From: an uncultured bacterium
GTDB lineage: Bacteria > Verrucomicrobiota > Kiritimatiellia > RFP12 > UBA1067
DNA: 6,775 nucleotides
Reading direction: 5' to 3'
Assembly: GCA_902773475.1 (NCBI GenBank)
Contig: CACYEO010000054.1
Coordinates: 1 to 6,775 of the forward strand
Made by a program: the position numbers and the translations under genes. Position 1 is the first letter of the stretch. Every line of letters begins with the position of its first letter. Below are positions 1-6,279 of the stretch, one piece after another. Below the pieces are notes generated by a model. It had not been told where the DNA came from. It worked only from the letters and a program-made list of their open reading frames with translations, and ran no database searches.

Positions 1-238
1 AACAACTTTCCTTTGGTGCGCGCTCGTTGTTTTTTCCAGTTGTTCCGGTTGTTTCCAATCTCAAACCGCATGGGTGAAAAACACAGAAGCGCCCCAGGCG
101 GGAGTGTTTTCGGCATGGCGTTTTCTGTTGCGCCGCAGGGCGGGGTTTTGGTATCTTTTGCACCGGACGTTTCCGCCTGCGCACAACGCGCGGAGCGAAT
201 GCCCGAAAGCGCAATACGCGCGGAAAGCACGGCAAACA
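1..238. other. non-coding leader upstream of the glycerophosphodiesterase gene
   Basis: No gene can be supported here. Reading frames stay open through this stretch, but the translations are Arg/Pro-rich and resemble no family, and the following protein has a clear signal peptide starting at 239. Visible structure is limited. GTTGTT occurs three times (26-31, 39-44, 48-53) in a T-rich tract. A stem of AAAACAC (78-84) with GTGTTTT (104-110) encloses a small CGCC/GGCG hairpin (90-93 with 97-100), which could be a weak bidirectional terminator for something to the left. A poor sigma70-like pair, TTGCGC (128-133) and TATCTT (152-157) with an 18-nt spacer, could serve the downstream gene. None of these is strong. 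Confidence 0.5.
78..110. terminator. possible weak bidirectional terminator hairpin
   Basis: AAAACAC at 78-84 pairs perfectly with GTGTTTT at 104-110. Between them CGCC (90-93) pairs with GGCG (97-100) around a 3-nt loop, leaving an asymmetric internal loop. A-rich on the left, GC in the middle and T-rich on the right is the layout of an intrinsic terminator. The GC core has only 4 bp, however, and the internal loop weakens the structure. It may end a transcript entering from the left edge. Confidence 0.25.
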
Positions 239-1165
239 ATGAAAAAACTCCTCGCCGCAGCCGCTGTCGCTGCGATGTCTCTGCAAATCTTCGCCTCGGG
301 CGCGAAATCGCGCGCGGAGGCTCTCCACGAAAAACTGTATTCCGCCGACAGGAACTACGTATTCGTGACAATGCACCGCGGCGACTGGCGCCATGCGCCG
401 GAAAACTCCGTGGACGCCATAAAAGGCGCGATCGCGATGGGCGCGGACATCGTGGAGCTCGACGTGGCGCTCACGAAAGACTGCCATTACGTGCTGCTGC
501 ACGACGGCTCGCTCGACCGCGTGTCGAACGGCAAGGGCAAATCCACGAAGTACACGCTGGAGGAGATACGCAAATTCCGCCTCAAAGGCGTAGACGGGAA
601 AACAATCACCGGCTACAAGATCCTGACGCTCGAAGAAGCGTTCGCCCTCACGCGCGGGAAGATACTTGTGAACATCGACAAATTCGGCCGCGACCCGAAG
701 GGCATCGCCGAATTCGTGAAGAAGCACGGCATGGAGAAGGAAGTGATCCTGAAGGAACGCTTCTCTCCCGAAAAGCTCGAAAAACTCGTCGGCCCCGAAA
801 TCTGGAAGGACATGGTCGCGCGGCGTCTGACCTACATGCCGATAATCTGGATCAACAAAGAGCAGAAACTGTTCAAAGAGTGGGAGAACAGCGAACTCAA
901 GCCCGTCGCCTACGAACTGTGCATCAAGAAGGAAAAACCCGCCGGCGTCCTGAAAAAACTCGCCTCCAAAACCGGCAAAGGCGGCGCGCGCATCTGGATC
1001 AACACGCTGTGGGACGAGCTCTGCGCCGGACGCACGGACGAGCGCGGCTACAAAGGCGACACGGAAGGCTCGTGGGGATGGTGGCTCGAGAAAGGCGCTA
1101 CGATGATCCAGACCGACAGGCCGGAAGAACTTTTGAAGTATCTAAAAGGCAAGGGCCGCCGCTGA
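239..1165 (+). CDS. exported glycerophosphodiester phosphodiesterase family protein
   Basis: A 308-residue GDPD-family protein with a TIM-barrel fold. The family hydrolyses glycerophosphodiesters to an alcohol and glycerol 3-phosphate, using a metal ion. I start it at the ATG at 239 because a classic signal peptide follows (MKKLL, then an Ala-rich core to about residue 20, with cleavage likely near 20-22). The longer open frame upstream is not signal-like. An imperfect GGAAAG lies 11 nt before the start. Family motifs are in order: HRG (46-48) with PENS (54-57), ELDV (73-76) with the metal acids E73 and D75, HDGSLDR (88-94) with H88, and a C-terminal TDRPEELL (292-299). The usual Glu-x-Lys on the middle strand is replaced by NIDK (145-148), as I recall from a GDPD subgroup typified by the plant-GDE-like proteins. 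The true substrate is not certain. The protein probably acts in the periplasm. It is a single-gene unit converging on the seven-gene block. Confidence 0.88.
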   Translation: MKKLLAAAAVAAMSLQIFASGAKSRAEALHEKLYSADRNYVFVTMHRGDWRHAPENSVDAIKGAIAMGADIVELDVALTKDCHYVLLHDGSLDRVSNGKGKSTKYTLEEIRKFRLKGVDGKTITGYKILTLEEAFALTRGKILVNIDKFGRDPKGIAEFVKKHGMEKEVILKERFSPEKLEKLVGPEIWKDMVARRLTYMPIIWINKEQKLFKEWENSELKPVAYELCIKKEKPAGVLKKLASKTGKGGARIWINTLWDELCAGRTDERGYKGDTEGSWGWWLEKGATMIQTDRPEELLKYLKGKGRR

Positions 1166-1175
1166 AACGCGGCCC
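1153..1175. terminator. GC hairpin between convergent genes, candidate shared terminator
   Basis: GGGCCGC (1153-1159) and GCGGCCC (1169-1175) form a perfect 7-bp stem with a 9-nt loop. The loop contains the TGA stop (1163-1165) of the plus-strand gene. Read on the minus strand, the hairpin comes 20 nt after the lgt stop and is followed by TTGCCTTTTAG, an imperfect T tract. That favours a role as terminator of the lgt-containing operon. On the plus strand no T tract follows, so termination of the glycerophosphodiesterase transcript here would be weak or factor-dependent. Confidence 0.5.
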
Positions 1176-1195
1176 GGCGCAATATCCGTCCGCGT

Positions 1196-2062
1196 TCAAT
1201 CCCGGCTGCAGTCCGCCTTCCGGCGGCGCAGCCGGTTTTTCAACGCCAGAAGCGCAAACACCGCGCCGACGGCGACAAGGGGCATCGAAAACATCTGCGC
1301 GCTCGAAAAGAGCGCGTTCGCCGGGCGGTCGTCGCCGCGCATGTACTCCAGGCAGAATCTGAACACTCCGTAGCCGCAGAAATAAAGTCCCGTGACGACA
1401 CCGGGGCGTCTGCCGTGGAAACGCAGATACGCAAGCAGGAGGATCGCGAAAAGCAGCAGAAGCGCGGACGCCTCGAAAAGCTGGGACGGCAGCACCGGCA
1501 GCGACTTCAGCGCGGGGGAGGAGAGAAGACCCGCTTTCCACTGCGTATACGAAGCGTCCGACAGCGGCGGAAACGACAGTCCGAAAATTTCGCCGGCCCT
1601 GCCGCATTCCGAAGCGAGCCTTCCGAAACAGCATCCGTTGAAGAAGCATCCCAGGCGTCCGAACGCGTGGCCGAGCGGAAGCGCGACAAGAATGAAATCG
1701 GAAAATTCGAAAAATCCGATTTTGCCGCGCCGTCTGAAGTACATGGCAAGAAACGCCGCGACCGCCCCGGCGAACCCGCCGTAGAAAACGAGCCCGCCGT
1801 TCCAGACCATGAAAATCGACAGCCAGTCCTTGTCGAATCCGTCCTGATGCCAGTATTCGACCACATGGCATATCCGCGCGCCGGCGATTCCGGCGAGCAG
1901 CAGATTCATCATGACGCCTGAAATTTCGCATCCGGGCGGAAGCACGGAAAAGCGTTTGTTCATCCTGTCGAGCACGAACAGCGACGCCATGAAACCGAGC
2001 GCCATCATCGCGCCGAAAGTATGGATCGTCACCGGACCCAACGAAACAAGCTCCCTGTACAC
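1196..2062 (-). CDS. lgt: prolipoprotein diacylglyceryl transferase
   Basis: This 288-residue integral membrane enzyme transfers diacylglycerol from phosphatidylglycerol to the lipobox Cys of prelipoproteins, the first step of lipoprotein maturation. The length fits the family. Several hydrophobic segments are visible, about 12-30, 88-108, 120-135, 197-213 and 258-274. The signature is GRLGCFFNGCCFGR (135-148), the Cys-rich version of the GRxGNFxNGE motif. R136 and G147 match essential residues of E. coli Lgt. The family blocks GGLVFYGG (89-96), PSQLFEA (192-198) and FRFCLEYMR (234-242) are also present. Y94 sits where E. coli has H103; I believe Tyr is common in this subgroup. The start is GTG, chosen because AGGGAGG lies 6 nt upstream. 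The gene follows the candidate lipoprotein gene by 21 nt and is the last of the block. Confidence 0.95.
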   Translation of the reverse strand: MYRELVSLGPVTIHTFGAMMALGFMASLFVLDRMNKRFSVLPPGCEISGVMMNLLLAGIAGARICHVVEYWHQDGFDKDWLSIFMVWNGGLVFYGGFAGAVAAFLAMYFRRRGKIGFFEFSDFILVALPLGHAFGRLGCFFNGCCFGRLASECGRAGEIFGLSFPPLSDASYTQWKAGLLSSPALKSLPVLPSQLFEASALLLLFAILLLAYLRFHGRRPGVVTGLYFCGYGVFRFCLEYMRGDDRPANALFSSAQMFSMPLVAVGAVFALLALKNRLRRRKADCSRD

Positions 2063-2068
2063 TGCAAA

Positions 2069-2075
2069 CCTCCCT
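2069..2075 (-). promoter_or_regulatory. ribosome binding site of lgt
   Basis: AGGGAGG on the minus strand, 6 nt before a GTG codon. It fixes the GTG as the start of lgt. The ten bases GAGGTTTGCA just before the start codon are identical to those before the HAD-like gene (4966-4975). Confidence 0.7.
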
Positions 2076-2083
2076 GGATCGTT

Positions 2084-2530
2084 TCAAAGTTTTCTCAGCA
2101 CGGACACGGCGAGAATCGTGGCGTCGGCGTCGGAAAGTCTTCCCGGCGTATCCGCCGGGCGCGGGTCTTCCCACCAGCCTGTTCCCTGGCGGACGCGCTG
2201 TGCGCCGACGAGTTTCAGGGCTTTGGCCTGGCGCGAAAGCCCTTGCAAAGCGAAAACTTCGTCCGCAGACTGCTTTTGCGCGGAACCGGAAGAACCCGGA
2301 GCGGGCTTCGGCTGCGGATCGGGGACGGGCGCGGCGAGCCAGACGTCGGCTAGTTCGAGCGCGCGGTCGACCTCGTTTCTGAGAGAAGGCTCGAGCGGGG
2401 CGTCGGGGGAAGGCGCAAGCGGCGCGAGCGGCGTCTGCACAGCGGGCGGAGGGGGCGTGGCGCACCATCCGGCGGAGCATGCGGCGGCGACGGCGGCGGA
2501 CAGCAGAATTGTCGCGAATCTGTCGTTCAT
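2084..2530 (-). CDS. small Pro-rich exported protein, candidate lipoprotein, unknown function
   Basis: A 148-residue protein that I do not recognise. Residues 1-17 look like a signal peptide: R4, then a hydrophobic Ala/Leu core. VAAAC (14-18) fits the permissive PROSITE-style lipobox with C18 as the lipidated residue; cleavage by signal peptidase I a few residues later is the alternative. Residues 26-79 are very rich in Pro and Ala and should be disordered, apart from a short amphipathic stretch at about 50-67 (RNEVDRALELADVWL). The C-terminal half (85-148) is predicted helical and contains GTGWWEDPRP (116-125). The ATG overlaps the ispH stop as ATGA, suggesting translational coupling, with AAGG four bases before it. 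The gene has coding-like composition and keeps operon spacing on both sides, so I take it as real. Its position directly before lgt is suggestive only. Confidence 0.7.
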   Translation of the reverse strand: MNDRFATILLSAAVAAACSAGWCATPPPPAVQTPLAPLAPSPDAPLEPSLRNEVDRALELADVWLAAPVPDPQPKPAPGSSGSAQKQSADEVFALQGLSRQAKALKLVGAQRVRQGTGWWEDPRPADTPGRLSDADATILAVSVLRKL

Positions 2531-3411
2531 ACGGCCTTTTCGATTTTTTCGCGCAGGCGCGCGGCGGCGGAAACGAGAAACGGTTCAGGCGTGGACGCGC
2601 CGGACGTGACGCCGAACACTTCGAGCGGGGGAAGTTCGAGCGCTTCCACTTCTTCCATCGTCCCGGCGCGGGCGGCGAAACGCGCGCCTGCGGCGAGAGC
2701 CGTCTCCGCAAGTCTGCGCGTGTTGGAACTTGCGGGAGAGCCGAGGACTATCACGCCCTGTCCGCCCGAAAGCACGAAATCGGTGACAGCCTTCTGCCTG
2801 TCGCGCGTTGCATAGCAGACAGATGCGGCATCGGTGGTGCGCAGACGGGGGAAGACTGCGCGCAGCGCGGACGCGATGCGCTCCACATCGCCGGTTCCGA
2901 GCGTCGTCTGCGCGACCATTCCTATTTCAGAGTCGCGGGGGAGGGGCAGGGCGGCGGCATCTCCGGGGGAGTCGACTATGAAAACGCCTCCGGCGGGCGC
3001 TTCGCCCGCCGTGCCTGCGACTTCGTCGTGGGATGCGTTTCCGGCTATCACCACCGGAATGCCGCGCGCGGCGTAGGCGCGCACTTCGCGGTGGACCCGC
3101 ATTACGAAAGGGCATGTCGCGTCGATCGTACGCAATCCGCGCGCCGCGGCTTCTTCGCGCACTGCGGGCGAAACGCCGTGCGCGGAAAAAAGAACCGTCG
3201 CGCCGCGCGGGACTTCGGCGAGCGACTGGACGAAAACCATGCCGCGCGAGACAAGTTCGTCCACGACCATCGCGTTGTGGACAAGTTCGTGGAGGCAGTA
3301 GACCTTCTCCCCGTCCGGACGCGGCGCGGCAAGCGCCTTGAACGCCGCTTCAACGGCGGCTTTCACGCCGGAGCAGAAGCCGTGGGGTTCAATTATGCGC
3401 AGGACCGGCAC
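2527..3411 (-). CDS. ispH: 4-hydroxy-3-methylbut-2-enyl diphosphate reductase
   Basis: A 294-residue iron-sulfur enzyme, the last step of the MEP pathway, which reduces HMBPP to IPP and DMAPP in the cytoplasm. The three cluster cysteines are present: C13 in GFCSGV, C100 in ATCPFV and C199 in SVCYATRDRQ. Substrate-binding residues also match the E. coli enzyme: H45 in LVHN, H78 in SAHGV, H128 and E130 in SHDEV, QTTL at 168-171, SSN at 228-230, and the GASTPE block (271-276). The start is GTG; ACGAGG lies 6 nt upstream and GFCSGV falls at the expected distance from the N-terminus. The gene overlaps the end of mazG by 23 nt and shares ATGA with the next gene. The lytB name is an older synonym. 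Confidence 0.97.
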   Translation of the reverse strand: MPVLRIIEPHGFCSGVKAAVEAAFKALAAPRPDGEKVYCLHELVHNAMVVDELVSRGMVFVQSLAEVPRGATVLFSAHGVSPAVREEAAARGLRTIDATCPFVMRVHREVRAYAARGIPVVIAGNASHDEVAGTAGEAPAGGVFIVDSPGDAAALPLPRDSEIGMVAQTTLGTGDVERIASALRAVFPRLRTTDAASVCYATRDRQKAVTDFVLSGGQGVIVLGSPASSNTRRLAETALAAGARFAARAGTMEEVEALELPPLEVFGVTSGASTPEPFLVSAAARLREKIEKAV

Positions 3412-4240
3412 GTTTAACCTCGTCCCAAACCCTGTCCATTTCCTCGATAGTGCTGTCGCGCATGGATTTTCCCGCCGCCCGGAAAGCCGCCTCGACCGCG
3501 CGGAAACGGCGGGAGAATTTGTCCGCCGCGCCCTGCAGCGCGGATTCGGCGTCGGACTTCAGGAACCGCGCGTAGTTCGCGACGGAGAAGAGCACGTCGC
3601 CGAGCTCCTCCTTCACGCGCTCCGGCGTTTCGCCGGAGGATACGGCGCTTTCCAGTTCGTCGAGCTCCTCGCGGATTTTCGCGATCGCGCCGCCGGAATC
3701 CTTCCAGTCGAACCCGACGCGCGATGCTTTTTCGGAGATGCGCTGCGCTTTGAGAAGAGCCGGAAGCGCGGACGGGACGCCGTCGAGCGCTGACTTGCGC
3801 GTTTCCTTCGCGCGTTCGCGTTCTTTGATCAGTTCCCAGTTGCGCAACACGGTCGACGAATCCCCGGCCGCAACGTCGCCGAACACGTGCGGATGGCGGC
3901 GGACGAGTTTGTCCGAAACTGCGTTTGCGACGTCGTTGAACGTGAAATCGCCGCGTTCCTCGGCCATCGCGCACTGGAAAACGACTTGCAGAAGCACGTC
4001 GCCGAGTTCTTCGATGTAATGCGCCCTGTCCGCGGGATCGTCCATCGCCGACAGAAGTTCGTACGTCTCTTCAAGCACGCACGGCTTCAACGTGCCGAGC
4101 GTCTGTTCGCGATCCCACGGGCAGCCGTCCGGCGCGCGCAGGCGGCGCATGATGGCAAGAAGCCGCGCCGCGCCTTCGACCTGTCCAGGCGGCGCGGGCG
4201 GCGGCGGGGGGCGGCGTGTCTGCTGTTCCACTTGCTTCAC
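3389..4240 (-). CDS. mazG: nucleoside triphosphate pyrophosphohydrolase, MazG family
   Basis: A 283-residue protein with two MazG domains. The family hydrolyses (d)NTPs to NMP and PPi and is thought to remove aberrant nucleotides. The N-terminal domain shows CPWDREQT (40-47), EETYE (57-61), EELGD (77-81) and RRHPHVFGD (114-122). The C-terminal domain shows GFDW (176-179), EELDE (191-195) and EELGD (211-215). The paired EExxE and EELGD motifs carry the Mg-binding acids. I choose the GTG at 4240 because its GTGA overlaps the stop of the HAD-like gene. A second GTG three codons later (4231) is possible, and neither has a strong ribosome site. The open frame continues upstream but has no MazG similarity. 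Residues 11-18 are a proline run (PPPPPAPP) before the first domain. The last 23 nt overlap ispH. Confidence 0.95.
   Translation of the reverse strand: MKQVEQQTRRPPPPPAPPGQVEGAARLLAIMRRLRAPDGCPWDREQTLGTLKPCVLEETYELLSAMDDPADRAHYIEELGDVLLQVVFQCAMAEERGDFTFNDVANAVSDKLVRRHPHVFGDVAAGDSSTVLRNWELIKERERAKETRKSALDGVPSALPALLKAQRISEKASRVGFDWKDSGGAIAKIREELDELESAVSSGETPERVKEELGDVLFSVANYARFLKSDAESALQGAADKFSRRFRAVEAAFRAAGKSMRDSTIEEMDRVWDEVKRAGPAHN
3418..3423 (-). promoter_or_regulatory. ribosome binding site of ispH
   Basis: ACGAGG on the minus strand, 6 nt before the GTG start of ispH and lying inside the mazG coding sequence. It supports the 23-nt overlap and the non-ATG start. Confidence 0.55.
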
Positions 4241-4965
4241 GCCAGGTGCATTACGCGCAGGATTTCGTTTGCGCTTTCCGCGGAGAAACCGTCGATTTCG
4301 GCGTCGGAGCCGCCGAAATCCTGCCATGCCGTCCGGGGGGAGGGCATGCACACCGCGGACAGTCCCGCCTGGAGAGCGCCGCGCACTCCGAAACCGGAGC
4401 CTGTGACGGCTACGGAGAGAGGCGCGCGGAGTCCGGCCTTTGTGCAGGCGCGGGTCCATCCGTCGCGGCGGAGGCATCCGTAGGACACGGAATCGTCTGC
4501 GACGACAATCACCTGTCCTTCGGGGAATTCCGCGAGAAACGGAGCGAACGCTTCGGGATCGGCGCGCGTGACGATCGCAACGCGGACGTTCCTGGCGGCG
4601 AGCGTCTTGACAAACGCCTTGAAGCCGGCCGTGATTCCGGCGGCGGCGGTTTTGGAGACGTCCTTCTTGAATTCATCCAGAAGCGTCTGGGCCATTTCAG
4701 CCGACGATCCGGAGCCGCCCTCGCGCTGGAGCAGCAGGGAAAGCCCCGTCTGGACCGAACGGTTGAGAAGGTATTTGGCCTCGATCCGGCAGGAAAGCTC
4801 CACGCCGGCGCCGGAAAGAAGCCTGGCGGTTTCGTCGAAAAGTTTTTCCCCGCCCGGCACTGCGGTGAAATCGTATTCGACCGTCACGCCGCGCTGTGTG
4901 GCGGAGGCTCCCTCGGAGCCGGCGGCGGCGTCCGCCGCAGTTTCGATGTTCAAGTCTTCTGACAT
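4237..4965 (-). CDS. HAD-like protein with degenerate catalytic motifs
   Basis: A 242-residue cytosolic protein that I assign weakly to the haloacid dehalogenase fold. Residues 1-26 are acidic and Ala-rich and probably disordered. VEYDFTAV (29-36) looks like motif I with D32 as nucleophile but T34 in place of the usual second Asp. A helical cap-like region follows (about 45-115). VRVAIVTRAD (127-136) resembles motif II with T133. LSVAVTGSGFGVRGALQAGL (183-202) aligns with the phosphoglycolate-phosphatase-like motif IV, normally EDSxxGxxAAxxAG, but the acidic pair is T188-G189. Catalysis may therefore be altered or lost. The ATG at 4965 is chosen because AGAGG lies 6 nt upstream; a GTG at 5001 would add 12 residues without a ribosome site. 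The stop overlaps mazG by 4 nt. No specific substrate can be named. Confidence 0.72.
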   Translation of the reverse strand: MSEDLNIETAADAAAGSEGASATQRGVTVEYDFTAVPGGEKLFDETARLLSGAGVELSCRIEAKYLLNRSVQTGLSLLLQREGGSGSSAEMAQTLLDEFKKDVSKTAAAGITAGFKAFVKTLAARNVRVAIVTRADPEAFAPFLAEFPEGQVIVVADDSVSYGCLRRDGWTRACTKAGLRAPLSVAVTGSGFGVRGALQAGLSAVCMPSPRTAWQDFGGSDAEIDGFSAESANEILRVMHLA

Positions 4966-4971
4966 TGCAAA

Positions 4972-4976
4972 CCTCT
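4972..4976 (-). promoter_or_regulatory. ribosome binding site of the HAD-like gene
   Basis: AGAGG on the minus strand, 6 nt before ATG. It decides in favour of the 4965 start over the in-frame GTG at 5001. Confidence 0.6.
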
Positions 4977-5003
4977 TGTCTTTTGTCTGAAACCGTTGCA
5001 CGC

Positions 5004-6212
5004 TCAGGGGAGGGGCTGTCCGATCGCCTGGAGAAGCGCGCGATACCTGGGATCGGCAAGATTGAACGGTTTGCCGCCCTTGATGCGCGGGAATTCGCAG
5101 GCGCGGATTTCATCGCCCTTGTCTTCGTCCTGTCCGATTACGCCGCCGACGCCTGCAAGGGCGCATTCAACGGCCTTTTCGGCGCAGGCGCGGATGAGAT
5201 CCAGATCCTTTGCGATGGGGGCGGAGGCGCGGGCGTAGTAGCCGCTCTTCTGGACCATCGTCTTTTCGGCGCCGAGCTTCTCGCCGAAGCGTTTCGCGAA
5301 CCATGCGCCGACATTGACCTTGTCGAGCCGGGGATGGCCGAACGCGTCCACGGGGACTTCTTCGCCGCGCGATTTCATCTCGGCGATGATTTCATTCACG
5401 CAGGCGCCTTCGGAAACGAATATGTTCACGCAGTCGTTCTCGTCCATCGTCTTGCGCAGGCGGGCGGCTTCGCCTTCGAGATCGAACGGAGCCTCGGGCA
5501 CGTAGACCGCATGGACGTCCTGGCGGGCCGAAGTAAGGCCGAACTCGGGCAGGAATTCCATCTTCGCGAGTTTCTCGCGGTAGGCGACGGCAGTCGCGGC
5601 GGTGAGCCATCCGCAGTTGCGGCCCATCACTTCATGGACGATGAGCATGCGCGGGTTGGCGGAATTCTCCTTCACGACGTGCGCGAAATAGTCCGCGCCC
5701 TCCTCGGCCGCGGTCCATGCGCCGAAAGACTGCTTTATGGGATAGACGTCGTTGTCGATCGTCTTGGGCAGGCCTACGACGGTGAGACCGTAGCCGTTCT
5801 TGGCAAGATACGCCGCAAGGTCGGCAGCCGTCGTGTTGGTGTCGTCGCCGCCGATCGTGTGGAGGACGTCCACGCCGTCTTTGACGAGTTGGTCCGCCGC
5901 CACTTTGAGCGGGTCTTCGCCTTCCTTGACGAGACCGCGCTTCACGCAGTCTTTGACGTTGGTGAGTTTCACGCGGCTGTTGCCGATGGGGCTGCCGCCG
6001 TGCTTCGTCAGGACAAGAGCGTTCTTGCGGACTGCATCCGTCACGGGTATCGACTCGCCCTTGAGAAGACCCATGTAGCCGTTTATGTAGCCGATCATTT
6101 CAACATCGGGGGCCTTGCGCGTGTACGCATCTATGAGATACCCGATAGAGGAGGAGAGACAGGGCGCGAGACCGCCTGCGGTCAGAAACGCCACTTTTCT
6201 TGTTTTTGCCAT
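5004..6212 (-). CDS. pyrophosphate-dependent 6-phosphofructokinase
   Basis: A 402-residue phosphofructokinase-fold enzyme that phosphorylates fructose 6-phosphate, reversibly when PPi is the donor. The phosphoryl-donor motif is GGDDT (121-125) and the substrate motif is PKTIDND (149-155). Asp as the second acid in GGDD and Lys in PKT are the residues that separate PPi-dependent from ATP-dependent enzymes (GGDG and PGT). The catalytic Asp is the first one of TIDND (D153). MGR (196-198) contacts the sugar phosphate. The N-terminal AFLTAGGLAPCLSS (8-21) is typical of a PPi-type clade of about 400 residues. I start at the ATG at 6212 because GGATGG lies 5 nt before it; an ATG three codons upstream (6221) has no ribosome site. 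The gene lies 67 nt after ribH and 38 nt before the HAD-like gene. No glycolytic neighbour is present. Confidence 0.93.
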   Translation of the reverse strand: MAKTRKVAFLTAGGLAPCLSSSIGYLIDAYTRKAPDVEMIGYINGYMGLLKGESIPVTDAVRKNALVLTKHGGSPIGNSRVKLTNVKDCVKRGLVKEGEDPLKVAADQLVKDGVDVLHTIGGDDTNTTAADLAAYLAKNGYGLTVVGLPKTIDNDVYPIKQSFGAWTAAEEGADYFAHVVKENSANPRMLIVHEVMGRNCGWLTAATAVAYREKLAKMEFLPEFGLTSARQDVHAVYVPEAPFDLEGEAARLRKTMDENDCVNIFVSEGACVNEIIAEMKSRGEEVPVDAFGHPRLDKVNVGAWFAKRFGEKLGAEKTMVQKSGYYARASAPIAKDLDLIRACAEKAVECALAGVGGVIGQDEDKGDEIRACEFPRIKGGKPFNLADPRYRALLQAIGQPLP

Positions 6213-6241
6213 TTTAACCATCCGTTGTTCTTGGTTGTCCG

Positions 6242-6258
6242 CCCCGGAATGTCCGGGG
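6242..6258. other. perfect short hairpin in the ribH-phosphofructokinase gap
   Basis: CCCCGGA (6242-6248) pairs with TCCGGGG (6252-6258) around a 3-nt loop. In the direction of transcription the T run (TTTTT) precedes the hairpin instead of following it, so this is not a standard intrinsic terminator. It could be an RNA processing or stability element between the two genes, or chance in GC-rich DNA. Confidence 0.4.
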
Positions 6259-6279
6259 ACGGAAAAATTCGCATCGCGG

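Noticed and set aside
26..53. Three GTTGTT copies, with a similar stretch at 6222-6240, considered as a shared operator
   Set aside because: Spacing is irregular (13 and 9 nt), the match between the two sites is imperfect, and the second site faces a gene on the other strand. Too weak to call.
13..1362. A 449-codon plus-strand frame over the glycerophosphodiesterase gene, very Arg-rich
   Set aside because: It is an out-of-frame shadow: Arg-rich composition, no motifs, and it runs past the end of the real gene into the antisense of lgt.
1098..2711. A 537-codon minus-strand frame covering lgt, the small exported protein and part of ispH
   Set aside because: It shares its strand with three better-supported genes in other frames, and its translation is low-complexity Arg/Ala-rich.
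4241..4477. N-terminal extension of mazG upstream of the GTG at 4240
   Set aside because: These 79 codons are Arg-rich, overlap the HAD-like gene in another frame and show no MazG similarity.
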